DNA from: Musa acuminata AAA Group
Lineage: Eukaryota; Streptophyta; Magnoliopsida; Zingiberales; Musaceae
NCBI RefSeq assembly: GCF_036884655.1
Contig: NC_088331.1
Coordinates: forward strand, 18,037,501-18,101,500
Reading direction: 5' to 3'
DNA length: 64,000 bases
The notes beneath the pieces were generated by a model. It did not search any database. It was not told the origin of the DNA and worked only from the letters and a program-made list of their open reading frames with translations. The translations under genes were made by a program, and so were the position numbers. Positions 24,051 through 35,415 of the stretch are shown in pieces; positions within the stretch are counted from its first letter, which is position 1; the number at the start of each line of letters is the position of its first letter.

Positions 24051-25564
24051 TGTTAGGATCGGAGTGGCACTAAGAGCGGGGGGGTGAATTAGTGCAGCGG
24101 ATTAAAACTTTGGTTTCGACAAATCTTTTGATACGATGAAAACCGAACTTGAAAAGTTTAACTTGAACGCTTGTTCGTAAAGGTATGCAGCAAAGGTAAT
24201 GAGGAAATAAAGCACATAAGAAGGTTTGCAGTAATGTTAATAGCAATAATGAAATGCAAACCAGAGATCACGCCGATTTTAAAGTGGTTCGGTCAAATGA
24301 CCTACATCCACTTGCAAGGCCCTCTTTGTTGAGGCTCCCACCTTCCACTAGCAAATCTCTTGAAGGGGAAGGCCAAATACCCCTCTTACAACTTTTTACA
24401 AGCAGTTCACATTCTTACAAATTTTCAGCAAGAAAGAAGGAGGTGAACACTCTAGCAAATTGAAAACAAGACTTGCTAAGACTTTTCTAAGACCTTTCTC
24501 TCAATCAATTGCTTCTCAAAAGTTATCTTCTCAGTTGAGAATTGAGGGGTATTTATAGGCCTCAAGAGGATTCAAATTTGGGCTCCAAAATTTCAATTCT
24601 CTTTGGTTCCCGATGCTGGCGGTGCCACCGCCTGTCAGTGGTGCTGGGCGGTGCCACCGCTAGACCCTTTGGTTCATGGTTGGGCTTTAAATTTAGCCCA
24701 AACCAAGTCTAATTTTGGGCCCAGTTGGCCCCTAACCAGGATATAGGATTATCTTTTAATCCGAATCCTAATTAATGTGCTAACTACGAATTTAAAGACA
24801 TTTTCTAAGCTATTACAAAGTCTGCAAGTCAAGACTTCTTTCGGCGAGCTTCCGACAAACTTTCGGCGGTCTTCCGATAAACTCTCGGAAACCGTTCTGC
24901 GGACTCCCGCCAAGCTCCTAGACTTCACGATTTGATCTTGGCGAGTTCCAATGAGCTTCTTCGGCAAGCTCCGATCTTTCTCGGTGAGCTCTTTGAACTT
25001 CCAATGAACTTTCCGACGAGCTTCGAAAAAACCCTTCGGCAAGCTCCCTTACTCATTCTCGGCTAGTTCCGGCAGCATTCCCGATGAACCTTCAGACTTC
25101 CGTCGAACTCTCGAACTCGCAAAAAATCCTTCGCGCTTGACTTCGACACTTTGTTTTGCTTTGTGTCTTCATCGTTATCATAGTTAATCATGCACACACA
25201 AGTCAAAACTCTACTTCGATCTAGACAATTATTACAACACGAATTGACATTTTGTTGCCCGGCACGTCATTGGTTGGCGCTTCGTCCGATTCTTTAGCGC
25301 ATCATCCTCTCTTGCGGCTTGTTGCCCAATCGGCGGCTGACCTCCGCAACCCCGATATCCTTGGCACAATTCCGCTCTTGGCCCGATACCCGACGTCTGA
25401 AGCCTTCTGCCATCCAATATCCTAACCTGATCTCCTCCGACGCAACGTCAATTCCTCCTGCGTTAACTGTCTAATCCTGATCGAGTAGACCTGCATCACT
25501 CAAACTACAGTTAAACATCTAAACACAATCAATTAGTTTCATCATCAAAATCTGAGATTCAACA
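24051..25564 (-). repeat. Right (5') LTR of the gag-only compound element
   Basis: It runs TGTTAGGATCGGAGTGGCAC to GAGATTCAACA, 1514 bp, next to the PBS. A reversed TATA box (gggtatttatagg) lies near 24547. The palindrome cluster is shorter than in the left LTR (24615-24665), which accounts for part of the length difference. Confidence 0.85.
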
Positions 25565-25925
25565 ACTAGGAGTCTATCGGAACATTGCCTAGAGTTTATC
25601 GGAAGATCGCCGGAAGAGCAATTAACATACCGGAATAAGAGTGCTTTAGATTAGGTCTTAGGAATTGTAGTTAGATAGTAGATTAAGTTAGAATTGGGAG
25701 GTAATCTCACTAACTTAATTAAGGGCTAATTGGACCCTTAACAAGGCCGAATTGGTTCGGATTTATAAGTCCATTTAGCACCTAAATGCCTAGCTAGTAG
25801 TGGCACCACTTGGGAGACTCAGTCTCCCAGGTGGTCTAAGTGGTGGTACCGCCCAGACTGGGTAGTGGTACCGTCGGTAGTAATCGTTGCCAGCGGTGTT
25901 ACCGCCCTTGTTAGGCTGTGGTACC
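25565..25925 (+). repeat. SIRE-like LTR, right fragment
   Basis: It continues the plus-strand LTR broken at 14312 (cggaagatcgccggaag..., gattaagttagaattgggaggtaatc), up to a run of GGTGGTACCGCC motifs. It is cut at 25925 by the next minus-strand LTR, which sits directly after ggctgtggtacc. Confidence 0.75.
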
Positions 25926-26866
25926 TGTTAGGATCGGAGTGGCACTAAGAGGGGGGGGGTGAATTAGTGCAGCGGTTCACTCTCTTACAACCTTTTACAA
26001 GCGGAAGGGCAAATACCCCTCTTACAACCTTTTACAAGCGGTTCACTCTCTTACAGATTTTTGAGAAGAAAGAAGGAGGTGAACACTAGCAAATTGAAAA
26101 CAAGACTAGCAAAGACTTTTCTAAGACATTTCTCTTAAACAATTGCTGCTCAAAAAGTTGTATTCTCAGCTGAGACTTGAGGGGTATTTATAGGCCTCAA
26201 GAGGATTCAAATTTGGACTCCAAAAATTTGAATTCTCTTATGTTCCCGATGCTGGCGGTGCAACCGCCCAGCCCAGGAGGTGTCACCGCCCAGCTCTCGG
26301 GTGCTGGGCGGTGCTACCGCCCAGCTAGGCGGTGCCACCGCCTGGCTCTCCGATTTCACTGGTTTGGCTTAATTTTTGCCCAAACCAAATCTGACTTTGG
26401 GCCCAGTTGGCCCCTAACCAGGATATAGGATTATCTCTTAATCCTAATCCTAATTACAAGTGAACTACATAACAAAAACACATCCTAAGCAAGCTTTCAA
26501 CCACGAACGTCGAGTCTTGTTTCGGCGAGCTTTCCGACGAACTTCTTCCGACGGACTCCCAGCAAGCTCCCGAACTTTTGATGACTTTAACGAGTAGCCG
26601 AGCCTTCTCGATGATCTCCGTGAACCTCCGACGATCTCTTCGGCGTACTTCTGAAAATTCCGACAGGTTCCCGATTTCTCTTCGATTTGTTCCGGCAACA
26701 TCTCCGATGATTCTTCGGACTCTTAAACGTCCATCGAACTTGACTCCGGTATACTTGCTTTGTCTTTTCTGGTTATTGTAGTTAATCCTGCACACTTAGC
26801 TCAATAATATGGATTAGATCAATTAACCCATCAATTGATTTTATTATCAAAATCCGAGATTCAACA
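25926..26866 (-). repeat. Internally deleted SIRE-like LTR
   Basis: It has both ends of the family LTR (TGTTAGGATCGGAGTGG and GAGATTCAACA) but only 941 bp. The stretch after gtgcagcgg jumps to a duplicated block (ttacaaccttttacaagcgg occurs twice within 25985-26042), so several hundred bases are missing. No polypurine tract or PBS adjoins it and no clear target duplication is seen (gtacc against gtttc). It is a solo or rearranged LTR. Confidence 0.75.
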
Positions 26867-27002
26867 GTTTCAACATGTTCATTAGAATATATACCTTCAT
26901 GATCGGAGTCCACATTCTTAGCTTTCGGCTCCTCTTCATTAGAATATATACCTTCCTCCAAGGATCATGTTCAAAGATTCAACAGTCACATGATCGGAGG
27001 AC
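26867..27002. other. Junction filler with short direct repeats
   Basis: About 135 bp not explained by LTR or gag. The block ttcattagaatatatacctt occurs at about 26879 and again at about 26936, atgatcgga occurs twice, and gattcaaca reappears near 26971. Such patchwork copying is typical of error-prone end joining; that reading is inference. Confidence 0.5.
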
Positions 27003-27804
27003 ACCTTGAAGAAATTCGTGGTTGGTAGCAAATCTTTGAACATGATCCTTACAAATAAGGGTCACGTTCCTAAAAGAAGTGGAATCGGATTTGTGAGAAG
27101 TCCACACCAAAATCCAACCACTTTCATTAAAGGCCCCGTCTTACATGTTCGGCACCAAAGCAATTGCAACTTTTGTTGCAAATATGGACATAAAACTTAT
27201 AAATGTCCATTCAAGAAAATTAGTCCGAATAAACTAATTTGGGTTCCTAAAGGAACCATGATCAATTCTATGCAATATGATGAACAAGTTTTTAAGGCAC
27301 CCAAAAGAAAATGGGTACCTAAAAATAATCCCTTCTTGTAGAAACATACACCATCACAAGTTAGGAGCAAGAGATGGTATCTAGATAGTGGATGCTCAAG
27401 ACATATGATTGGAGATCCATCTCATTTTTCTATGCTCACTAGCAAAGAAGAAGGGTATGTCACCTTCGGAGACAACAACCAAGGCAAAGTCATTGGCAAG
27501 GGAACCATAGGTAACAAATTAAAATTTTCTATTGATGATGTCTTACTAGTTGATGGATTGAAACATAATCTCTTGAGTGTTAGTCAATTATGCGATAAAG
27601 GTTATAACGTTAGATTTGAATCAAATGTGTGCATTATTGAAAAACCAAACCATAACATAACTATGATTGCATTAAAACAAAATAATGTCTACACCATCAA
27701 CCTTGATGAACTAAGTAATGAAATGTGCTTCTCCGCTTTAAACGATGATGCTTGGCTTTGGCATAGGAGACTAGGCCATGCAAGCATGAAACTAATATCT
27801 AAGT
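27003..27804 (+). pseudogene. gag-pol: SIRE-like gag-pol border fragment
   Basis: It starts in the C-terminal part of gag (KKFVVGSKSLNMIL) and holds the second zinc knuckle CNFCCKYGHKTYKC and KLIWVPKGTM. It then reaches NPFL followed by TAG at 27339-27341. The same frame continues through the protease motif ([11 protein letters not shown]) and the pre-integrase domain up to [13 protein letters not shown]. There it ends abruptly in LTR-like sequence. Both frames are clean, so apart from truncation this is a well-kept copy of the gag-UAG-pol border. Confidence 0.88.
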
Positions 27805-28251
27805 GATTTCGGTAGGAAAGCCGATTCGTAAATCACTTTAACTTTTGATTAAGCGAGATGCAACAAAGATATAAGTGCAGTTTGCAGTTATGGTTCAAAT
27901 CAGATACTAGGCGCAAACTGAAATATGATATTCGTACGAAAAAACTGATTTACGTCTAAATGCTGATTCGTAAATCACTTGATTAAGCGAGATGCAGTTA
28001 AAGCAAGGATATAAAGGTAGTTTGCAGTTATGATAGAAATCAAAAGGTAAACGCAAACTGAAATAGGATGATCATACGATAAAACTGATTTACGTCTAAA
28101 CGCCGATTCGGAAAGTGCAAAGCTTGAAACCCGATCATATATGCGCAGAAAGCAGTAAGCTTTTGAGGATATTTGCAGTAAGCATAAGATGCTCAAAGTA
28201 AATGCAAATTGAGATTTAGAGTGGTTCGGTCAATCTTGACCTACTCCACTT
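27805..28251 (-). repeat. LTR 3'-end fragment with a tandem duplication of about 130 bp
   Basis: The pattern (cgattcgtaaatcactt..., gcagtttgcagtta..., cgtacgataaaactgatttacgtctaaa) occurs twice, at about 27828-27962 and 27965-28095. The mirror image of the same duplication is in the plus-strand LTR at 36030-36290. The fragment ends at ctactccactt where the LTR at 28252 begins, so it was split by that insertion. Confidence 0.65.
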
Positions 28252-28985
28252 TGTTGAATCTCGGATTTTAATGATGAAGTCAATTGTCATTTGTTATCTA
28301 ATCTATATGTTGAGATAAGTGTGCAGGATTAACTATGATAAAAGTAAGACATGCAGTAAGAGTTGCGCCGGAGTCACGACAATGATCACGTTGGGAGTTC
28401 GAGAGTTTGATGGAAGTTCGGACAGTCATCGGAGGTTCTGCGGGAACAAATCTGAGAAGTCCATAAGCTTGCCAAAGAAGCTCATCGGAACTCGCCAAGT
28501 GAATCATCGCAAGTCGAGGAGTTTGCTGCAAGTCGAGGAGTTTGCTGGAAGTCCGCAGGAGCATCCCCGAGGGTTCATCGGATGATCGACGAAAGTTCGC
28601 CGGAAGCTCGCCGGAAGAAGCGATTGACGCATCGGAGCAAGTTGCAGTAAATGTCTTAGGAAAAATCGTAGTTAGCACATTGATTAAGTTAGAAATGGGA
28701 GGTGATCCCATTAACTTAATCTTGGGGCAATTGGGCCCCTGAAAAACCCAAATTGGGCCGAATGGATCAACCCATTCGGACCCTGATTTCTGCCAGGCGG
28801 TTGAACCGCCCAAGGCAGGAGGTTGCACCGCTTGGGCTCAGTCTCTGAGCGAGACTGGGAGGTGCAACTGCCCCAGCCAGGCGGTGGCACCGCTTGGGGC
28901 TCAGTCTCCGAGCGAGACTCGGTGGTGCAACCTCCCCTGACAGGAGGTAGCAACGCTTGAGCTCAGTCTTCGAGCTCTGCCAAGC
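28252..28985 (+). repeat. 5' LTR of plus-strand SIRE-like element, left part
   Basis: It begins TGTTGAATCTCGGATTTTAATG and contains GGCGGTTGAACCGCC-type palindromes from 28795. It is interrupted at 28985 by the Gypsy element and resumes at 35416. Rejoined, the LTR is about 1.72 kb. Confidence 0.88.
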
Positions 28986-29777
28986 TGTCACGAACGGTCG
29001 TCGCGCACCCGCAACAACTCCGTTCAACGAACCGTTCGTCGCTCACACCCGCATGTACAGCTGCTTGACAGCATGTTTTCTCATGGTTTTGGGTCACTTT
29101 GCTTGTAAATATGTAAGTTCGAACAAGCTGCAGCGTTGCAAAGCGATCGCTCACCGAACCGAGCAAAACAGCCACAAAACAGCCCAAAACGGCTCAGTTT
29201 TCGCGTGCCGCGGGAGGTGAGCGGAGTGCTGCCTCCGCTCACCAAAATGTCAGCCACCTTAGCACCCAGGAACCCCTCGGGTGGCACATGGCTGGATGGG
29301 GCTTCGGTTATATACTGGGCGTTGAACACTCTTTCGCAAGTTCGCACGTGACCTTTACGGGAACTTGGTTTTACGCCCGGGACCAGGTGAGCGGCTGTTT
29401 GTGGGCTTGCAACTGTTCGTTCATCCTTGAAAGCCTTGTTTTTCTCCCTCTCCCTCTTTTCTCTTGTGCACACAAGGTGTTCGACGATTTGCTTGTAAAG
29501 CTTCCCTTTTCGCGAGACTTCGGGACTTGTCCGTTGCTCGTTCTTTCGATCTAACTTTCTTTCTCATTTACAGGTCCTTCGGGACCTGCGAGAGGTTACA
29601 AAGTGGCTGATCCTTGCGGAGCAAGATTGCAAGGGCAAAGCGCAACTTAGGCAACCCAAGCTAAGTTCGCGTCTTTGCCACACGGGTGACTCGCGACTTA
29701 GGCAACGCAAGCTAAGTTCGAGTCTTTGGCCGCAAGGGTGCCTCACGCCTTAGGCAATTCCAGCTAAGGTCGTGACA
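28986..29777 (+). repeat. 5' LTR of the Gypsy element
   Basis: It runs TGTCACGAACGG to GGTCGTGACA. The inverted ends TGTCACGA and TCGTGACA are longer than the usual TG/CA. A TATA-like ttatata lies at 29308-29314. Confidence 0.92.
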
Positions 29778-29780
29778 TTG

Positions 29781-29792
29781 TGGTATCAGAGC
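29781..29792 (+). promoter_or_regulatory. Primer binding site, initiator tRNA-Met
   Basis: TGGTATCAGAGC, three bases after the 5' LTR, is complementary to the 3' end of initiator tRNA-Met. Confidence 0.93.
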
Positions 29793-29838
29793 GGGCAAGC
29801 TCTTCGATCGAACAGCGAACGAACTTCGCAACTTCGCC

Positions 29839-31218
29839 ATGGCAAAGCATCGTGGCGAATCAAGCAAGACGGGGCAAGCCGGACCCTTGCCCCAAGCAGC
29901 CGTAGGTGGGCTGCATGTGCACACTCGCTCTCATGCTGTTGGAGCCGCTCAAGAGGAGCGTGGCAGCGAACAGGATGAGCGAGAAATTGGAAACTCTCCA
30001 CGTGCGGAGGAAGCGCAATCTAGTGCACTAACTGGGAAAAAGAGTCATAAGGAGAGACTCACGACGGCGGAAACCCACCTGGATGTTTTGGAAGCGAGCA
30101 TGGAGGAACTCTACCATGGCCAACAAAGACTTGTTGGGGTAGAGAGCTCGCAAGAGGAAGCAGAGTCCAGGATCGACAAGGTCGAGGCCCTAGTCGACTG
30201 ACTATCCGATGACACCAAGGACTCCGTGCAGCACTTACAAGATGTTGTGGCGGAACTCACTGCAAAGGTGGCCATGCTCACAAGAACGCTAAATGCGGGA
30301 GGGGGCAACACCCGCGCTGCACCGCCACAAAATTTGAGGGCACCTGAGCCCCATGGATATGGAGGGGCCAGAGATGCCAAGGAGCTCGAGAACTTTCTGT
30401 TCGACATTGAGCAATACTTCCGAGCTACGAGGCCCGATTCTGAAGATACCAAAGTTTCCATAGCAACAATGTATCTGAACGGAGATGCGAAACATTGGTG
30501 GCGCACTCGTTGGGAAGAGATCTAACAAGGTCGGTGTCGAGTCGACACATGGGAAGACTTGAAGCGGGAGTTGAGAACTCAGTTCCTACCAGAGAACACA
30601 GAGTTCGTCGCAAGAAGGAAGTTGAGACAACTCCGCCAAAGTACCACCATCCGAGACTATGTGAAGAAGTTTTCTGCACTAATGCTAGACATACAGGACA
30701 TGTCCGAGAAGGACAAGATGTTAAGCTTCCTTGATGGTTTGAAATCATGGGCTCAACAGGAGCTGAATCGAAGGAATGTTACCGATGTAGTGGGGGCAAT
30801 TGCAGCTGCAGAAAGGCTCACCGACTTTGTTTCCTCTGAAGACCCAGCGAGAAGGAAACAATCTTCAGGCAATCGCCCTCCAAAACATTCTCGAGGGAAG
30901 GAGCTCGGGGGCGAATAGAAGAAGAAGAGCTCCCACAAAGGGCCGAACCCGAAAGGCAAGGCCTCGAAACCTGGAGGATGCTTCTTGTGCGGAGGACCGC
31001 ACATGGTAAGGGAGTGCCTACAAAAACAGGCACTCAATGCATTGACGGGTTCCATCCACCCTCCCCGATCGGACAAGGGCAAAGCTGTCGCCCTTAGCTC
31101 AAGCAGTTCTGAATCCAGCAGCGACGATGAGGAGTCGCAAGGACCCCGAATGGGAGCAATGCGTTTGCTAAACGCTATGCGGGGTCAAGTGGGGGAGAAC
31201 ATGAAGACGAAGGCATAA
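29839..31218 (+). pseudogene. gag: Gypsy gag with in-frame stops
   Basis: The frame opens MAKHRGESSKTG 47 bases after the PBS. Residues of about 70-150 look like a coiled coil (LTTAETHLDVLEASMEEL...). The capsid-like part contains FLFDIEQYF and AKHWWRTRWEE, later RDYVKKFSALMLDIQDM. A CCHC knuckle, CFLCGGPHMVREC, lies near 30980-31018. The frame is never shifted but is broken by TGA (30199), TAA (30523), TAG (30916) and TAA (31216). It runs straight into pol in the same frame, so the original was a single Gag-Pol polyprotein. Confidence 0.9.
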
Positions 31219-34200
31219 AAAGCAGGAAGTAGCGAACTAATGTATGTGGACATCAAGCTAAATGGCCAAACGACCCGTGCAATGGTGGATACGGGCGCTA
31301 CCCACAACTTCATAGCCGATCGCGAAGCACAGCGACTTGGGTTGACCTTGGAGAAGAGCCCAAGCCGAATGAAAGTGGTGAACTCGGAGGCCAGGCGAAT
31401 CTCCGGGTTGGCGAAGGGTGTTCCTATCAAAATCGGGACTTGGAGCAGAAACACCAACATGATGGCCGTGCCACTGGACGACTTCCAAGTGATTCTTGGA
31501 ATGGAGTTTATGCACGCGGCTAAGTTGGTGCCGATGCCGTTCTTGAACTCCCTATGTATGATGGGAGGCGATGACCCCTGCGTAGTTCCCATCTCTCGGA
31601 GAGGAACCAAGGAGCCCCAACATATTTCGGCATTACAATTGAAGAAAGGGGTGCAAAAGGGCGAATTGACATTCGTGGCTGCTATGAAGCTAGAGCCACT
31701 CAACGAAGAGGCCATTCAAGAACCTGCTGTGGTGGCAAACGTCCTGAAGGAGTTCAAAGACGTTATGCCACTCGAGTTGCCGAAGACTCTTCCACCACGC
31801 AGAGGCATGGATCACAGTATCGAGCTGGAGCCAGGAGTGAAGCCTCCAGTGAGACCACCCTACCGCATGCCCCCGCCAGAGTTAGCAGAACTCAGAAAGC
31901 AGTTAGGTGAACTACTAAGCGGTGGTCTCATCCGCAGCTCAAAAGCACCTTTCGGAGCTCCAGTTCTCTTCCAGAAGAAACAAGATGGGAGCCTCCGATT
32001 ATGCGTCGACTACCGTGCCCTCAACAAAGTAACAGTGAAGAACAAGTATCCCATCCCGCTCATTGCGGACTTGTTCGATCAATTGGGCAAGGCGAAGTAT
32101 TTCTCAAAACTCGACCTTCGGTCGGGATATTGGCAGGTGCGCATTGCTGAAGGCGATGAAGCAAAGACTACTTGTGTGACCAGATATGGAGCGTTTGAGT
32201 TCTTGGTGATGCCTTTTGGCTTAACCAACGCTCCGGCCACATTCTGTACTCTCATGAACCAGCTATTCAAGGAGTATTTGGATAAGTTCGTGGTCGTCTA
32301 CTTGGACGATATCGTCGTCTACAGCCAAACGCTTGAGGAGCACGTCAAGCACCTTCGGACGATTTTCAAGGTTCTTAGGGAGAACACGTTGTTCGTAAAA
32401 AGGGAGAAATGCTACTTTGCTCAAACTGAGATCCTATTCTTGGGGCATCGAATCGGTGATGGCTCCATTCGGATGGACAAGTCGAAGGTGCAAGCAGTTG
32501 CGGAATGGCGAACTCCAAAGAAGGTGCTAGAGTTGAGATCCTTCCTTGGTTTCGTCAACTACTATCGACGCTTCATTGCCGGGTATTCGAAGCGGGCAAC
32601 CCCACTGACGAAGTTGCTGAAGAAGGAGCAGCCTTGGAAGTGGTCGGACAAATGTGAGATAGCATTCCAAGACCTGAAAGCTGCTATCCTAGAAGAACCA
32701 GTGCTCAAATTGCCAAACTATGGAGAGCCCTTTGAAGTCCACACAGATGCTTCGGAATTCGCTATTGGAGGAGAACTCATGCAGGAAGGTCATACGGTGG
32801 CCTACGAGAGCCGCAAACTCAACGAGACCGAGAGGCGGTATCCAGTGCATGAGAAGGAGATGATAGCAGTGATTCACTGTCTACGAGTTTGGCGACACTA
32901 CCTTCTCGGGTCGCGATTTGTGTTGAGGACAGACAACATCGCCCTGAGTTATTTCCAAACTCAGAAGAAGCTCTCCCCAAAGCAAGCACGGTGGCAGGAC
33001 TTCCTGGCTGAATTTGATATGGCAATGGAATACAAGCCCGGGAAGGCAAATGTCGTGGCCGATGCGCTGAGTCGGAAAGTGGAATGCGTGAATGCTGCAC
33101 AACTGGAGGGCAGAGGCCAAGCAAGTCAGTTACACTCCAACTTCCTTTCCCGAATCAGAGATGGACTGTATAGTGATTCCCAGGCAGTTATCCTGATGCA
33201 GCTCATCAAAGAAGGCAAGGCACGATGATTTTGGGTCCAGGAGGGACTTGTTTACATAAAAGGGAATAGGGTTTATGTTCCCCGAGTGGACAATTAAAGG
33301 TGTGAACTCTTAAAAGAGTGTCACGATTCCCTTTGGGCTGGACACCCCGGCATTCACATAACGTTGGCTTTCGTGGAGAGGGCCTTCTACTAGCCAAAGA
33401 TGGGGATTGATGTGGAGGAGTATGTTCGAACATGCCTTACTTGCCAACAAGACAAGGTGGAGCAGCGGAAGCCGGTGGGACTTTTGGAGCCGTTGCCCAT
33501 ACCAGAAAGGCCATGGGAGAGCATTTCCTTAGACTTCATATCAAGCTTACCACCTGTAGAGGGACTTGGATCGATACTCGTGGTGGTCGATCGGTTTTCA
33601 AAGTATGCAACTTTCATTGCTGCTCCCCTACACTGTTCAGCTGAAGAGGCGGCCAGACTGATGATGAAGGGTGTAGTGAAGTATTGGGGAGTCCCACACA
33701 ATATCATTAGTGATCGTGATGCTCGGTTCCTGGGACGATTCTGGACCGAGCTATTCAAATTGTTGGGGTCAAAGTTATACTTCTCTACAAGCCTCCACCC
33801 CTAGACGGATGGCCAGACTAAAAGAATAAATTCGCTCTTGGAGTAGTATCTCCGGCACTACGTGAGTGCCAATCAACGAGATTGGGTGAAGCTATTGGAC
33901 ATCGCCCAATTCTCCTACAACTTGCAGCGGAGCTCTGCATCCAACAAGAGCCCCTTCGAAATTATCACAGGACAACAACCGTCGACTCCGCACACTATGG
34001 CAATTGGGTATACTGGGAGTAGTCCATCAGCCTATCATTTCGCAAAGGAGTGGCATCGAAATGCCGATATTGCGCGAGCTTACTTGGAGAAGGCGGCAAA
34101 ACGGATGAAGAAGTGGGCAGACTTGGGAAGGCGACCACAAGAGTTCAAAGTTGGCGATTTGGTGTTGGTAAAGCTCCAACCAGCATCACTCCAATTCTTC

Positions 34201-34575
34201 AGGAACAGAGTTCACAAAGGATTGGTGCGTAAGTATGAAGGGCCCTTCCCAATTATCAGCAGAGTAGGCAATGTTTCTTACAAGTTGCAGCTGCCGGCAT
34301 GGTTCAAAATTCACAACGTTCTTCATGCCAGCAACCTGAAGGCCTACCATTCGGATCTGCAAGATGCTTCTTGAAGTGTTCCAACTCGGCTTCCTCCCAT
34401 CACAGCCTCCTACGAGAAGCGAGTGGAAACCATTCTGGCGGATCGTAAGATAAAGCTACCCAGCGGACCGGAACAGACAGAGTACTTGGTGAAGTGGCGA
34501 AAGCTTCCCCGAACTGAAGCCAGTTGGGAGCCTGAAGACGCCCTACGACATGAAGAAGAAGTCATCAACAACTAG
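31219..34575 (+). pseudogene. pol: Gypsy pol: protease, RT, RNase H, integrase, chromodomain
   Basis: The clean part is 31240-33228 (662 residues): protease [13 protein letters not shown] near residue 15, RT with [24 protein letters not shown] and the catalytic YLDDIVVYS near residues 354-362. RNase H follows with [12 protein letters not shown] and a C-terminal [10 protein letters not shown]. Integrase (33390-34374) shows CLTCQQ, SLDFISSLP and ISDRDARF, but the third catalytic residue is Lys instead of Glu (GQTKRIN). After a TGA at 34372 the same frame encodes a chromodomain (YEKRVETILADRKI, EYLVKWR, SWEPED), expected to steer integration to marked chromatin. Premature stops lie at 33226, 33295, 33391, 33802, 33844 and 34372; 34573 is the natural stop. 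Confidence 0.92.
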
Positions 34576-34606
34576 CAACAAGCGTCGACGAGGGCGTCGA
34601 CAGTTT

Positions 34607-34619
34607 AAGTGGGGGAGAA
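34607..34619 (+). promoter_or_regulatory. Polypurine tract of the Gypsy element
   Basis: AAGTGGGGGAGAA lies directly before the 3' LTR start TGTCACG at 34620. Confidence 0.85.
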
Positions 34620-35411
34620 TGTCACGAACGGTCGTCGCGCACCCGCAACAACTCCATTCAACGAACCGTTCGTCGCTCACACCCGCATGTACAGCTGCTT
34701 GACAGCATGTTTTCTCATGGTTTTGGGTCATTTTGCTTGTAAATATGTAAGTTCGAACAAGCTGCAGCGTTGCAAAGCGATCACTCACCGAACCGAGCAA
34801 AACAGCCCCAAAACAGCCCAAAACGGCTCAGTTTTCGCGTGCCGCGGGAGGTGAGCGGAGTGCTGCCTCCGCTCACCAAAATGTCAGCCATCTCAGCACC
34901 CAGGAACCCCCCGGGTGGCACATGGCTGGATGGGGCTTCGGTTATATACCGGGCGTTGAACACTCTTTCGCAAGTTCGCACGTGACCTTTACGGGAACTT
35001 GGTTTTGCGCCCGGGACCAGGTGAGCGGCTGTTTGTGGGCTTGCAACTGTTCGTTCATCCTTGAAAGCCTTGTTTTTCTCCCTCTCCCTCTTTTCTCTTG
35101 TGCACACAAGGTGTTCGACGATTTGCTTGTAAAGCTTCCCTTTTCGCGAGACTTCGGGACTTGTCCGTTGCTCGTTCTTTCGATCTAACTTTCTTTCTCT
35201 TTTACAGGTCCTTCGGGACCTGCGAGAGGTTACAAAGTGGCTGATCCTTGTGGAGCAACATCGCAAGGGCGAAGCACGACTTAGGAAACGCAAGCTAAGT
35301 TCGCGTCTTTGCCACACGGGTGACTCGCGACTTAGGCAACGCAAGCTAAGTTCGAGTCTTTGGCCGCAAGGGTGCCTCATGCCTTAGGCAATTCCAGCTA
35401 AGGTCGTGACA
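34620..35411 (+). repeat. 3' LTR of the Gypsy element
   Basis: 792 bp, the same length as the 5' LTR. By eye the two differ at about 20 positions, mostly transitions, clustered in the last 150 bases (for example gatccttgcgg against gatccttgtgg). Confidence 0.92.
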
Positions 35412-35415
35412 AAGC

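Larger units (their letters stand above)
14313..25564 (-). mobile_element. Compound gag-only SIRE-like element with three LTRs
   Basis: The order on the plus strand is LTR (14313-15981), internal (15982-19230), LTR (19231-20798), internal (20799-24050), LTR (24051-25564), all in minus orientation. Each internal region begins with a polypurine tract after the LTR and carries a 2-3 kb AT-rich non-coding stretch, then gag, with no trace of pol. Only the right unit keeps the gag start and PBS; the left unit is truncated inside gag at the middle LTR. This fits a non-autonomous element (TR-GAG type) that needs Pol from relatives, later tandemly rearranged. Confidence 0.75.
28986..35411 (+). mobile_element. 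Chromodomain Ty3/gypsy element (chromovirus), inactive
   Basis: It has two 792-bp LTRs (28986-29777 and 34620-35411, about 20 differences by eye), a PBS for initiator tRNA-Met at 29781 and a polypurine tract at 34607. Gag, protease, RT, RNase H, integrase and a C-terminal chromodomain follow in one frame. The flanks share AAGC (28982-28985 and 35412-35415), and removing the element restores a normal LTR sequence (gccaagcggtgcaaccgcc). It resembles the Galadriel-type chromoviruses, but I am not certain of the clade. Confidence 0.93.

Noticed and set aside
19226..25569. Independent insertion of the right gag-only unit (19231-25564) with its own target duplication
   Set aside because: The flanks ATGCC and ACTAG do not match, and the gag left of 19231 does not resume right of 25564.
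28957..29554. ORFs on both strands in the Gypsy LTRs (repeated at 34543-35380)
   Set aside because: They lie wholly within the LTR pair, upstream of the PBS, and have no protein signature.
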